NCBI GenBank assembly: GCA_013054445.1 | Contig: JAAMPI010000415.1 | Coordinates: forward strand, 1-38,617 | DNA length: 38,617 bases | Source of the DNA: Cudoniella acicularis | Lineage: Eukaryota > Ascomycota > Leotiomycetes > Helotiales > Helotiaceae | Direction: 5' to 3' | Part shown: piece after piece, positions 10,753 to 20,141 of the stretch | How positions within the stretch are numbered: position 1 is the stretch's first letter | Layout: each line of letters opens with the position of its first letter | Translations under genes and position numbers: made by a program | Notes under the pieces: generated by a model | The model's database searches: none | What the model was told of the DNA's origin: nothing | The model's input: only the letters and a program-made list of their open reading frames with translations

Positions 10753-11499
10753 ATGTCAAAAGCTATGCTCCGAACTTTACGACCGCAAACCACCTTCTGT
10801 TCCATTCGAACACAAGCTTCACGAAGCTTTATAACAATACCTAGCACCGAGCCGCAAAGCCTGACAGCTAGTCGAATCCTTCCCTACAAGTCCACCAGTC
10901 TCTATACCCTCATTGCCGACGTCGACAGCTACTCGAGCTTCCTCCCCTACTGCCAACATTCACGAGTCACAAAATGGTCGTCGCCAGATAAAGATGGAAA
11001 GCGGTGGCCGTCAGAGGCAGACCTAAGAGTAGGATGGGGCGCATTCGAAGAGACATTTACCTCGAGGCTATTCTGCATTCCTGGATCTGTGGTGGAAGCT
11101 CTGTCAGGAGATGCTGTCACGACTTTGTCAAGAGCAAACCTGGCACACCACTCTGCAACACTCAACAGCCCAACTGCCGGAAACAAAATATTTCAATCTC
11201 TAAGTACCCGATGGACTGTTAAGCCATTCCTATACAAGCCTCCCACTAGCCGGCCGCAAACGGACAAAACGGAACATGAAGCTAGGCCTCAGACTGAGGT
11301 TCACTTGACAATCGATTTTCAATTCGGAAACCCGATATACGCGGCGTTGAGCAAAGCTGTGGCTCCAAAGGTTGCTGGAATAATGATTGAAGCATTCGAA
11401 GTTCGAGCGAGGAAGCTATTGGACGGACCCGGATCTGCGGTTCGAGAGAAACACCCTTTCAATGGTGCATTTAGCGCAGGGAAGAAGATCGGAGCATAA
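10753..11499 (+). CDS. COQ10: Coenzyme Q-binding protein COQ10, mitochondrial
   Basis: Single-exon gene, 248 aa. COQ10 is a START-fold lipid-binding protein of the mitochondrial inner membrane that handles ubiquinone for respiration and de novo synthesis. Residues 1 to about 35 form a basic, serine/threonine-rich presequence without acidic residues (MSKAMLRTLRPQ...). The START/polyketide-cyclase fold follows: LTASRILPYKSTSLYTLIADV, then the family signature SFLPYCQHSRV, a central VGWGAFEETFTSRL, and the C-terminal VHLTIDFQFGNPIYAAL followed by the long amphipathic helix ending MIEAFEVRARKLL. Length is slightly greater than yeast because of an inserted loop rich in Pro/Thr/Lys near residues 170-180. 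Spacing to the TRM140-like gene is a shared 328-nt promoter. Nothing looks damaged. Confidence 0.93.
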   Translation: MSKAMLRTLRPQTTFCSIRTQASRSFITIPSTEPQSLTASRILPYKSTSLYTLIADVDSYSSFLPYCQHSRVTKWSSPDKDGKRWPSEADLRVGWGAFEETFTSRLFCIPGSVVEALSGDAVTTLSRANLAHHSATLNSPTAGNKIFQSLSTRWTVKPFLYKPPTSRPQTDKTEHEARPQTEVHLTIDFQFGNPIYAALSKAVAPKVAGIMIEAFEVRARKLLDGPGSAVREKHPFNGAFSAGKKIGA

Positions 11500-12989
11500 A
11501 ATAACATATGGTTGGCGTTTAAGAAGGCTCCCCGGGCATATATGGGGTTCATCGTTGGCATATGTGAGTTCAGAGCTATGTACAATACTTGTATAAAACA
11601 GCATTCTCGCCTAGAAATTGTCAACGAATTACGATACGCTCAGAGCAAGCTTCTCGTCCTAATACAGTCTCCAGCTTTTCCCTCCGCAACTGCTTTGTCA
11701 GCCGTCTATAAAAGCGCCAATGCCAGCTCTAACACTGCTCTCTCCAAGCTTAGTACTCCATGATCTAGCTTTTTCATATGGTAAAAGAACCTACAGGCGC
11801 CCAAACCTTCTCCAATATGTCGTCGTCCAAAACAACCTGAGGACTTGACTGAATTACACCAACTACTTCGTTATACTCATTCAGAACCCCGTTTCGACTT
11901 CGCAGTTTCCTCGTCATGAGTATGAGTTATATAACTGGTAGCGCCATGGTGAACAACAGCAGTTCTTAACATGGCAGTAAGTGCTGCCTCCTTCAACTCG
12001 CCCTTCTAAGTGGAACACACCTCTCTAGGAAAAGCACAATTACACGGCAATTAAATGCTGTAGGGATGTTGGGCGTCACGGAATCGAAGTGGTTCGACGA
12101 AGGCTCTTTGCTTGGAGAAATCCTATCAACGATAATCTCATCACAAAATTCTTTTCTCTTGTCAATATCTGCACAAATTTCGGAAAGCTCGTTCTCAAGC
12201 ATGATATATGTAGTTGTGAGATTCTCCTTCGCAGTTCCCTCTTTCCTTATACCGGCTAGATTAGCAACCCTTTTAAAATGCCGAAAGGCTACGTATCTCG
12301 TTACGCAGATAGTTGGGCCCGCCTACATAAACACCAGTGAAATGTCTTGCCATCATGTTCAAATTGAATTCACATCAGACTTGTTTTTAATAGGTCCAAA
12401 GTGTTTTTGGTTACCGAAACGCTTATCCTCAATTATTATATACTCCGACCCTCTTTAGTCATACGGAGTGGTATATATATATATATATATATATCGGTCA
12501 TACTCCCCACACAAGCGATAAAGCCTAGAAGGAGGCCTCAATACTGACAAAACTCTTTTAGGGACTGTTAAGCCCTCTAGGCGTACCTTCGGGTTCGACA
12601 GTGCAGCGGCCTCTAAGTCCATTGAGTCTTTCGGAATTGAGGGGGGTACAGTGTCGCGCAACTGCTGTTAGCCGAAATGGCCCCAACCAACAAAACTCAG
12701 CACGAACACCTTAAATAATTCCTAGATCAGCAACATTATTTTAAGTTTTCTAATAGCGCAAGTTGTTTAGGTGTTCTATCCTAATTATTTCCTCTTTTCT
12801 GTTTTTTATTTATATCATTATTCCTCTTACACCGATCTAGCTAAGCGCTATACAGGATATCTATATACATTATATCCTTAGGAAAACTAGTAACTAGAAT
12901 AAAAACCTAAGATCTGTTTATCTTCTTTATCCTCTTTAGTTCCCTTGTAGCTAATAGTACTATTCTCCTACCTGTTAGGGGCTACCTAA
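11500..12989. other. Long gene-free stretch with a TA microsatellite
   Basis: No gene can be supported. The frames at 11512-11763, 12066-12458 and 12455-12661 lack family features and have no neighbouring exons that extend them. Positions 12472-12494 are an uninterrupted TA run. From about 12700 onward the sequence becomes AT-rich, leading into the LTR-like element at 12990. Confidence 0.5.
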
Positions 12990-13254
12990 TGTCACAGATC
13001 TGGTGCAACCCACAGTTTTGTGACTAGAGAGACTCGGACAGTGTGGCGCTATATGCGACAGGAGCTCTGGCACGGCCCCCTGACCCTTATCATGTGCCCT
13101 CGCTTGCCAGCACTCACCTCCTGTATATAAGGCCCCTTCGGGGCCACCTCTTCCTTCTTCTCTCCTTAGCTTAGTTTCTTCGTTAATACAGCACCTTCTT
13201 GCAAATACGTCCCTACGTGACGTCAGGGCCTAGTGCCTTTGCAGAGCTGTAACA
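12990..13254 (+). mobile_element. Candidate solo LTR
   Basis: The 265-bp segment begins TGTCACA and ends TGTAACA, so its ends form the short imperfect inverted repeat typical of LTRs (TGT...ACA). Inside are a TATA-like TGTATATAAGG at 13122-13132, a GC hairpin GGCCCCTTCGGGGCC just after it, and a pyrimidine-rich tract, an arrangement common in fungal LTRs. I see no clear 5-bp target duplication (CCTAA before, TAAGG after), and no retrotransposon coding region lies beside it. The assignment is by structure only. Confidence 0.5.
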
Positions 13255-13386
13255 TAAGGAGAGGAGAGAGGTGCCTGAAGGGCCTATATATATAGGAGGT
13301 GAGTGCTGCTAAGCGAGGGCACGTGATAAGGGGTCAGGGGCCGCGTCGCAGCCTCCTGTCGCATATAGTGCCACACTGCTTGAGTC
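13031..13386. repeat. Large inverted repeat (about 135-bp arms, 86-bp loop)
   Basis: Arm 1 at 13031-13168 and arm 2 at 13255-13386 are reverse complements over nearly their whole length, with a few differences. Landmarks are GACAGTGTGGCGC against the arm-2 reading GTGCCACACTGC, CGCTTGCCAGCACTCACC against GGTGAGTGCTGCTAAGCG, and CTCCTTA against TAAGGAG. Arm 1 lies inside the candidate LTR, so arm 2 is a partial inverted copy of that LTR, starting directly at its ACA end. The RNA or single strand would fold into a long hairpin. Confidence 0.8.
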
Positions 13387-13870
13387 TCCTTAGTCGTAGG
13401 ACTGTGCGTTAAACTAGGTCTATAACAATAATATTATATAAATACCTATAATTATTCTTTCTATATATAATTTGGTTTTAATTAATAAATCATGATATTT
13501 TAGTTAGACAGTGTTTAATTAATCTTAGAAGGTCGCTATTAGTGTTATACTAGCTGTTTTAGTGTTCTTAGTCCGAGTATAACTCGGTATAAGAGCTATA
13601 GTTTGCCGCGAATATCTGAGCACGATGCGTAGTGATAAGAGATAAGGAATTGCTAATTTACGTAAGCTGAATGAATTCAGCCGCTATAACCTTAATTACT
13701 GATCTAATTTATATTATCTTATATCGATTCCTGACGCCTCTGTAAGCCTGACTAGGCAACCTTTCTTGCACTGGCGCTTACGCTACCAGCCCTTATCCTA
13801 AGCAACTCCGTGTGCTTCTCTTATACGTCTTTTACCAATCTCGCGCCATGCCTGCTAGGAGAAAATAGAG
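13387..13870. other. Gene-free leader upstream of the HET gene
   Basis: 13420-13560 is AT-rich. From about 13740 the base composition becomes balanced and pyrimidine-richer, which suits the promoter and 5' UTR of the HET gene starting at 13871. No separate gene is visible. An upstream ATG at 13810 opens an unrelated 89-codon frame overlapping the HET start, which I take as a chance frame. Confidence 0.4.
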
Positions 13871-15910
13871 ATGACTGGAGACATCGCTCAGCTAAAGTGG
13901 AGCACAGCCTTCACAGTGGCTGTAGTTGCCCTATCAATATGGATCTGTTACGTGGCACTCTTCTCCCGTTCACCGAAGAAGAGAGAATCATCGTCGCAAC
14001 CGCCGACTACTCCGCTACGGCCTCCGCCTGTTCCCCCGCTACGACATATCGACAAGATTCTGTCGTGCGACATCCTTGAACGCGATCCTGAACCTATTGT
14101 CGAACGGGACCCAGATTGGAATTTTGTTTATGAGCCCCTACCGGAAAACGGAGCCATACGTGTGCTCGAAGTACTGCCTGCAAAGCGAAATGACCCGCTT
14201 ACCGTTTCCTTTCGCACCATTGCTACCGATAAACTTTCGCAATACGAAGCAATATCTTACTGCTGGGAGAATCAAATGCCCACAGAACGCATAATTTGCG
14301 AAGGCAAGACTCTCAAGGTCACACGAAACCTTTCCGAGGCTCTCAAGCATTTTCGTTATGAGGACAAACCAAGATTCTTATGGGCAGATGCTGCTTGTAT
14401 CGATCAAAGAAACACTCGAGAGCGTACCAACCAAGTAAATCAAATGGGACAGATCTACAAGAATGCTAGCCAAGTGCTGATCTGGCTAGGCCAGGAAGAT
14501 GAAGCTTCGCATGGTGCGTTTCGGCTGCTTCATAAGATTTGGCAAGCATATCCTGGCCCGTTGGATTGGGATGTGATGAATACGGGGCAGCAGGATTACA
14601 ATTTTCACCTTGAAAAAGCTGCCGGTCTTGAATCTACCGAGTGGAGATGCCTTGAGCAACTATTCTCCCGTCATTGGTTCACCAGGTCCTGGGTCTTCCA
14701 AGAGATCGGGCTGGCTTGTCGGGCACTAGTAGCATGCGGTGAACTCGAAATTGATTTCGAACTGCTTTTTCATGTGTCCATGATTCTAAGTTTCCAAGAA
14801 ATTGGTCGACTCCAAAAAGCACCAATAGACATGTCTAAGGGATTCCTTGCGGCTCTCTTACGTATGCCCTGGCAAACCAAACACGATCAAAATTTCCTTT
14901 CTCTCCTCCAGTCGACCCGGCACTTGCAAGCTTCAGATCCAAGAGATAAGGTTTTCGCCATCCTAAGTCATCCCGCTGCGAAATTTCTTTCCAGTGAAGG
15001 CACGGCCATATTGCCAGACTACTCGAAACGCACAGTTGATATCTACAAGGCAGCTGCAGTTAAAATTTTACGAAGTCCGTCCGGACTTGCACTGCTCTCC
15101 GTCGCTGGTACCGATATGGACGATGGACGATTTGAGAACTTGCCTTCTTGGGTCCCTAATTGGTATACCCAGCGTCACCTAAGCACCTTGGGCGGCGAAG
15201 GCTCTGAATTTAGTGCTTCCGTTGGAGCGGATCCTGAAATATCTTTGTCCATTCGCCAAACTTCTCTCCTCGCGCGAGGGGTTCTTTTTCAACAATGCAG
15301 CTACATTCCGGCAAATCCGCAATTAATCGAGGAATCGTTCATGTTGCTTGAATCCCTAAGTCAGATTGAGGAAGTATCGCCAAAGGACCATCTGGTTAGA
15401 AGGCCATGGGACAAGATTTCTACAAGAAAAGACTACTCGGCTACATATCACGATGGACACTCTTCCTTAAGGGCATATGGCCTTACATTAGCTGTAGGTG
15501 GCCGTACCGTCTACGACCACAAAGCAGATGATCAAGTCTATGTAGACTTCCTGCAGTATTGGCATCCCATTTGCGACCCCAAGCGACGCGCAGCAGTAGA
15601 ACGCAGAATAAAGAATCTGACTGGCAAGCCAGGAAATCCTAGGCGGTTTTACGAAACGATGACAAGAGTATGCGCTGGACGAACATTTTTCCTAACCCAG
15701 AAGGGCTATTATGGGCTTGGTCCATGGGGTATGCGAGAAGGAGATATGGTTTGTGTCCTGTTCGGGGCCGCAGTTCCATTCATAATCCGACCCCAGGACG
15801 GTCCGTGGAAGTTAGTTGGTGAAGCTTATGTCCACGGCATTATGGATGGAGAGGCGATTAAAATGTGGCAAAGGAATGAGCTAAAGGACAAAACTTTCCA
15901 GATAGGATAA
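13871..15910 (+). CDS. HET-domain protein with N-terminal membrane anchor
   Basis: Single uninterrupted frame of 679 aa. The HET domain is the effector module of fungal heterokaryon incompatibility, where non-self contact leads to cell death. Residues about 13-32 are a hydrophobic helix (FTVAVVALSIWICYVALF) followed by basic KKRES and a proline-rich linker, so the protein is probably a single-pass membrane protein facing the cytoplasm. The HET core runs from about 118: YEAISYCWENQ, then LWADAACIDQ, QVNQMGQIYKNASQVLIWLG and RSWVFQEIGLA. SDPRDKVFAIL follows, and the C-terminal part ends with the usual GDMVCVLFGAAVPFIIR and YVHGIMDGEA blocks. No NACHT or repeat domain is attached. The frame has no internal damage, unlike the HET copy at 486-2034. 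Start: the first ATG that includes the hydrophobic helix. Trigger and partner are unknown. Confidence 0.9.
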   Translation: MTGDIAQLKWSTAFTVAVVALSIWICYVALFSRSPKKRESSSQPPTTPLRPPPVPPLRHIDKILSCDILERDPEPIVERDPDWNFVYEPLPENGAIRVLEVLPAKRNDPLTVSFRTIATDKLSQYEAISYCWENQMPTERIICEGKTLKVTRNLSEALKHFRYEDKPRFLWADAACIDQRNTRERTNQVNQMGQIYKNASQVLIWLGQEDEASHGAFRLLHKIWQAYPGPLDWDVMNTGQQDYNFHLEKAAGLESTEWRCLEQLFSRHWFTRSWVFQEIGLACRALVACGELEIDFELLFHVSMILSFQEIGRLQKAPIDMSKGFLAALLRMPWQTKHDQNFLSLLQSTRHLQASDPRDKVFAILSHPAAKFLSSEGTAILPDYSKRTVDIYKAAAVKILRSPSGLALLSVAGTDMDDGRFENLPSWVPNWYTQRHLSTLGGEGSEFSASVGADPEISLSIRQTSLLARGVLFQQCSYIPANPQLIEESFMLLESLSQIEEVSPKDHLVRRPWDKISTRKDYSATYHDGHSSLRAYGLTLAVGGRTVYDHKADDQVYVDFLQYWHPICDPKRRAAVERRIKNLTGKPGNPRRFYETMTRVCAGRTFFLTQKGYYGLGPWGMREGDMVCVLFGAAVPFIIRPQDGPWKLVGEAYVHGIMDGEAIKMWQRNELKDKTFQIG

Positions 15911-16097
15911 TGTTGCGAACATACGCCGAGAGATTCCTGACAGAGAGGAAGGCGAGGAAGATGAGGAATGAATGGCGATCAGTGACTGTGCCTGCGGAAA
16001 GGGCTCGAAGGCAGTGATGAGCAGAGAAACGATACAAATTGCAAAAATGCTGTATTTTTTACAGGGTCTTACCATCTCAAAATCGCCTAGTTCTCTC

Positions 16098-17028
16098 TTA
16101 CCTGTTGGAAGCAAGGAGTGGGAGTGATGGCGTAGGTATGGTTAGGTTGGGGGCGGATATGGTAGTAGGCTCCTTACGTGCGGCATTTGCTATATCCTCA
16201 ATTGTTTCCGGGCGTAGCTGATCATCGAGTGCTATGTTAACATATGTGTGGCCGTTTTGTTTTATAAACGTGGATTGGTTCTCGAACGAATCATCTGGAG
16301 GGATCATGGAATATGAGGATGCCAGTCGAGTGATACCTAGTGTATTAGAGTTATAATTGACATTCGGTCCCTCCTTCTCCTTCTGTGTCAATGTGCCGGG
16401 ATATAGGCTAGGGCTAGAAGCCGAAACCGTTCCTGAATACGGTCGTTAGCGATATATTACCATGTAGAGTTAAAGCCTACAAACCAGGTTAGGTTTTGGC
16501 ATTCATAATGTCTAAAAGCTTGGATGGGTCGTACAGAATAGGTTTGGAGGAACGGTCAAGCTAATGGCCTAGTTATAATATGTGTGATGACAGGNNAGGG
16601 CAACATACTTGCGGTTTGGATTCGGCTTTCTCAGCAGGATGATTAAGAGAACCGTCTCCTCCGCTAAAGCTAGACGACTCGCGTACGAGGGTCTCAGAGG
16701 AAGAGGTGACCGGAGACAATTGAGTATTCTAAGGAATAGGTCATCATGACCGTCGTGACAAGTGATGAGGTTGCATACCTAAGAATGCGCGTTAGTATTT
16801 GGTTGTTGAGATGGCTTAGGTTGAATGACCATAGCAGAGTCCTCAGCCTCGGTCTTTCGCTTTCCTAATTCGAACATTCTGCGAAATATTCATATAGTCG
16901 CAGGCGAAGTTTTGTCGATAGATGTATGGGAATTCGGAGTCAGATGGATTCTGACCCAGAGTGGAGATGTCCTGCGGATGGTGGATGGGAGATCGAGGGA
17001 GATCGGAAGTTGAAGGTTTGGTGGGCAT
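16098..17028 (-). CDS. Unrecognised small multi-exon gene (tentative)
   Basis: I do not recognise the product. Coding-like minus-strand segments are 17028-16956, 16864-16830 or 16864-16779, 16728-16609 and 16382-16098. They join in frame to a hydrophilic protein of about 170 aa rich in Ser, Thr, Pro and Asn. It has no membrane helix. The most structured part is near the C-terminus (GHTYVNIALDDQLRPETIED). Joins use weak donors (GTCAGA, GTCATT). If exon 2 is instead extended to the better GTATGC donor at 16778, an in-frame TAG (16779-16781) sits at the exon edge. N bases at 16595-16596 fall in the last intron. The gene lies just downstream of, and on the same strand as, the LITAF gene. It could also be a decayed gene. 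Confidence 0.4.
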
Positions 17029-17249
17029 ATTGAAGTAATTTAGAGTGGGAACGACTTGTGCGAACACGCTAGCTTCGGCAGCGAGCTTCTGGTAGTTTCC
17101 TTTGGAATTGAATGCCTTCGCATCAAGATAGAAACGAAGTAGAAAATTATATCTTGCGGCCAGAATCATGACTTCAGAAAACCAGGTTTGTGGCTATTCT
17201 TGATTCTGTAGCAAGCCTACTTAGCGTACTCGCTCTTCCAAAAAACAAC

Positions 17250-18006
17250 TCAGTGCAAATGAGCTTCCGTCCCACTGCCATAATGGAAAGTTGCCAGCAA
17301 AACTCCGCAACGACCACAATTATGTTTGACATCCTTAAAGTGACTTGCCAAATACGGCAGAAAAACGCCAATTCCTGTCGTGAGGAAGAAAACCAGAGCC
17401 ATCGAGCTTTTTAGCAATCTCAGCAACCCGTCTTAAAGTTCAAGCGCCTGGTTTTGTACTCACTGTGTGCCCTTCCCCACCTCAAAATTCCGACTCGTCA
17501 ATGCTCTATGACCACACGCGGGACAATCAACGGTTGCCGGCCATCTCCCAAGGAGGGAATGTGGAATGGGTAGAATGTTTCCACGCTGTCCACCATTATC
17601 TTGCATTGGAACGGAGAACCGGTGGTTCTGCTGGTTTCGCATCTGTATCTGCTGTTGCTGTTGCTGTTGTGCGATGCCATTGAAGCTATTATGTTGAGGC
17701 TGCGAATACAAATTTTGCTGTTGATGGATATCGGGTAAAAAGATGTTTTGAGGGACTGTTTGCCCGGCTGCTGATGGTTTTCTTGGTATCAGTGGGGTCG
17801 GACTTGCTGTGGTCTGCTGGGAGTAAGGCTGTGATGAACTCGATACGGGAGTGATCTGATTCGGGTCATATTTATTCGGGGCGGGTGCTGAACATGGTCA
17901 ACAGAATGCAGCGCAATAACCTTACATTTGAAGAAAGTTGGAGCATGCTCTTAAAATACTGCGGAAACAAAGGAAGTCGCAACTTACGTCCGCCTTGAAG
18001 ATCCAT
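17250..18006 (-). CDS. LITAF-domain protein
   Basis: Model, minus strand: exons 18006-17988, 17887-17464 and 17406-17250, 199 aa. Introns are 100 nt (GTAAGT donor) and 57 nt (GTGAGT donor). Residues 1 to about 120 are low-complexity, rich in Pro, Gln, Ser and Asn, with a run of Gln (residues about 74-82). The LITAF zinc-binding domain follows at about 125-195: VDCPACGHRA carries the first CXXC pair, ALVFFLTTGIGVFLPYLA is the membrane-inserted hydrophobic segment, and HNCGRCGVLLATFHYG carries the second CXXC. This order is diagnostic. LITAF proteins are monotopic membrane proteins of endosomes or the plasma membrane, and the Pro-rich N-terminus usually recruits trafficking factors. The very short first exon (19 nt) was chosen because its ATG and phase fit the GTAAGT donor; an alternative N-terminus is possible. 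Confidence 0.85.
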
Positions 18007-18439
18007 GAAGCTCGACGCATTAATGTTGAAGCCGTGCTACTGTCAGAACCAAAATTGCGAAAGAGGACCTCCCATACCTTTTAGGATTGTTCCTTGTAGC
18101 ACAAAGGTGCCACAGCTGAATAGCATCAACATGTGGCGTTGAGAGTGTGATAATGGGCCTCCTCGCACGGCTGCAAATGGACGAATAACTTTGTCCCTTC
18201 CGAACGCCACACAGCCGCTTCACAAGGTGCGTGAACAAAAATTGAAAGAGCGGGATAAAGCCACCCAATTTTGCGACCATAGAGACCTGGCAGTTTAAAA
18301 TCATATGACACTTGATGCGGAATTCTCCTTTGAGGTGAAGAAAAGCTGCCTACCTTGTCAGCCATCCTGGCCTCCCACCACTCCTTTCCTTTTTTTCCAA
18401 CCCTGCCACAGAGTCAGCGCTTTGGTGTCACCCACGACC
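18007..18439. promoter_or_regulatory. Upstream region of the LITAF gene, no gene seen
   Basis: 433 nt with balanced composition. It should contain the LITAF promoter (minus strand). The overlapping frames on both strands have no family resemblance. The plus-strand frame that opens at 18305 enters a transposase-like segment only from about 18440. Confidence 0.35.
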
Positions 18440-18640
18440 GTGGCGCCGCAACTGGATGCTGCACAGCATACTTTGATCGAAACTTTGCTAGAAGAAGGGT
18501 TTGAGACCAAGCTAATAGCCTCAGAAGCCTCGTGCAGCGTGCGTGCCGTCCAGAGAATCCGTCTGAAGAGACAGCAGTCCGAAATGCCCACCCCAAGAAC
18601 AAATCGCGTCGGTCGCAGCAGCTGCATTACATCGTTGCCT
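18440..18640 (+). pseudogene. Tc1/mariner-type transposase, N-terminal fragment
   Basis: The plus-strand frame reads LDAAQHTLIETLLEEGFETKLIASEASCS, then VRAVQRIRLKRQ and a serine/arginine-rich linker. This is the helix-turn-helix start of fungal Tc1-like (IS630 superfamily) transposases, which bind the element's terminal inverted repeats. At the usual start position (just before APQLDAA, about 18440) the codon is GTG rather than ATG. Downstream of about 18640 the expected second helix-turn-helix and DDE/D catalytic domain are absent. It is a relic with no transposase function. Confidence 0.65.
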
Positions 18641-19203
18641 TCTCTCCTGTTGCTAGCTACGCAAAGGGAACACGTTGCCACTTCCTCAGAGTTTCTACGG
18701 GCTTCCATGAGAGGTCCTCTGTTTGGCTAATTATGTGACATGGCTAAAACCACAAAATAATATCTCTAAACATCTTTAATCGGAATGCCAATGAGAACGA
18801 GATGCAGAGTGCAATTGATGTACCACTCACCGAATAGGAGGTAGCTGGTTATTTATTACTGGCTTGGCCAACACAATGCCATGCGCAGCTACCATATGAG
18901 CCCCTATGCATGGTTCAGCTACTATTGGCCTGGAAGGCCCCTAACTGCGGTAATATAGCTGAGACAGAATTTCGCTTCCCTCCAGTGTATTTTAACTAGA
19001 ATTTACCCTATTTTGCTGCGAAATCCTGTGTATACTGGCCGCGCTGGGAGTGATCAAAGCTAGTAGCCCTGAGCAGCCCTACTAGGTATATAAGCCCAGC
19101 CAAAACTACTATTACATGAAGGAACTGATGGGTTTGTCTATAGATATCGAACCGAATCGAGTGCCATCTTTCCGGATATCTGACGCTGTAGATAACGGCT
19201 GCT
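18641..19203. other. Transposon-flank debris, no gene
   Basis: No reading frame of interest. Near 19086-19096 there is a TATA-like GTATATAAGCCC similar in position and style to the LTR promoter at 13122, so part of this stretch may be another degraded LTR. I could not find matching ends. The rest is unassigned. Confidence 0.35.
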
Positions 19204-19457
19204 TGTCACGACTCGGGATCAGGTGATCAGGTCACCTGATGGAGTCCTGGACCTGGGTAGTCGCTTGCGAGCCTGGACTCCTGGACTCCGTGGCAACAGC
19301 TGCCTATATAGCCATATAGTTTTCCTATGTTAGAGCTTCGTGCTCAACTCATATTCATATATCATTACTTGATTACGATAACGCTCTACCAGAACCTGCT
19401 TGACGCCTCTAAGGCTAAGTAAACCCCTTCCACGTGATATCGCGATACCACGTGACA
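19204..19457. mobile_element. Candidate solo LTR with perfect 7-bp terminal inverted repeat
   Basis: The 254-bp segment starts TGTCACG and ends CGTGACA, an exact inverted pair that includes the canonical TG...CA ends. Inside are TATA-like CTATATAG segments near 19304-19316. No retrotransposon genes flank it. The flanking pentamers (CTGCT and ACAGA) do not form a target duplication, so an old insertion or a recombined LTR is likely. It differs in sequence from the LTR candidate at 12990 but has the same length class. Confidence 0.5.
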
Positions 19458-20141
19458 ACAGAACGTTACACTGCTACGAGATCTAATTCAGCCGTTAAGA
19501 AGATATATGTGAAATCTATCCGCTGGTTCTGAATCTCCCATCCATAGATACGAATCCCGTGGATTATAGGTATAGTCGCAGAAACGCCAAGGGCAGTATA
19601 CATAACAGCTCGGTATGGCCGTAGTTGTGAACTTTGAAATCTTGGAATAAATGTTACACAACAGCTTTTCTCTTCGCTCACTTCCTCTGCTCCGCCCCAT
19701 CCCCGGGGAAGGCTTCCCCGTCGCCAGCGTAGCGCTGCAGCCCGGAACAGTTCCCGGCTTCCTTGCCAACCCCTGCCCGGGGGCCGGGTGAGTCGAACCC
19801 ACTGGAAAACGCCGGTGAATTTGCCCTGGCGGTATGCCCATGCTAAATCTATGTGACCTCCTACCCATAAATAACGCCGGCGAATTTGCCCTGGCGGTAT
19901 GCCCATGCCAAATCCATGCGGCCTCCTACCCATAAATAACGCCTTATCTTCATTATTGTCGAGCCTTTCTTGCTATGCTCTACTTCTTTACTACTTTTCG
20001 GATTGATGCTATCCCTCTCTCCCATATTGTCACACCTAGCTTTTCTCAAGTGATGTAGGTATCCTCAAAGTATGAAAATAGCACCTATAGAGGCGTGAGG
20101 CTAATGTCTAGTCAGACCTTCATATCATATAAACCACTGAG
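19458..20141. other. Gene-free stretch with a GC-rich island
   Basis: 19680-19810 is a GC-rich island (for example CATCCCCGGGGAAGG, CCTGCCCGGGGGCC) within otherwise balanced DNA. It contains several short inverted repeats and a B-box-like GGTTCGACTC on the minus strand near 19790. The 65-bp tandem repeat at 19811-19945 follows. Overlapping long frames here are caused by the GC content and the repeat. From 19950 on is the upstream region of the gene at 20142. Confidence 0.45.
19811..19945. repeat. 65-bp tandem repeat, two copies plus a partial third
   Basis: The unit starts GCCGGYGAATTTGCCCTGG and ends CCCATAAATAAC. Copies start at 19811 and 19876 with about six base differences, mostly C/T, and a third copy begins at 19941 (GCC) but ends at once. 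Reading the minus strand gives repeated YLWVGGRMDLAWAYRQGKF-like peptides in changing frames because 65 is not a multiple of three, so the repeat is not coding. Confidence 0.85.

Noticed and set aside
19760..19810. Possible tRNA or tRNA-derived SINE on the minus strand (GGTTCGACTC B-box-like motif).
   Set aside because: The T-arm does not form a standard 5-bp stem with a 7-nt loop, and no acceptor stem, anticodon arm or convincing A box is found at the right distances.
19466..20049. Overlapping minus-strand frames of 155, 126 and 62 codons.
   Set aside because: Their length comes from the GC-rich island and the 65-bp repeat, which gives the same peptide in shifting frames. No start, intron or family support.
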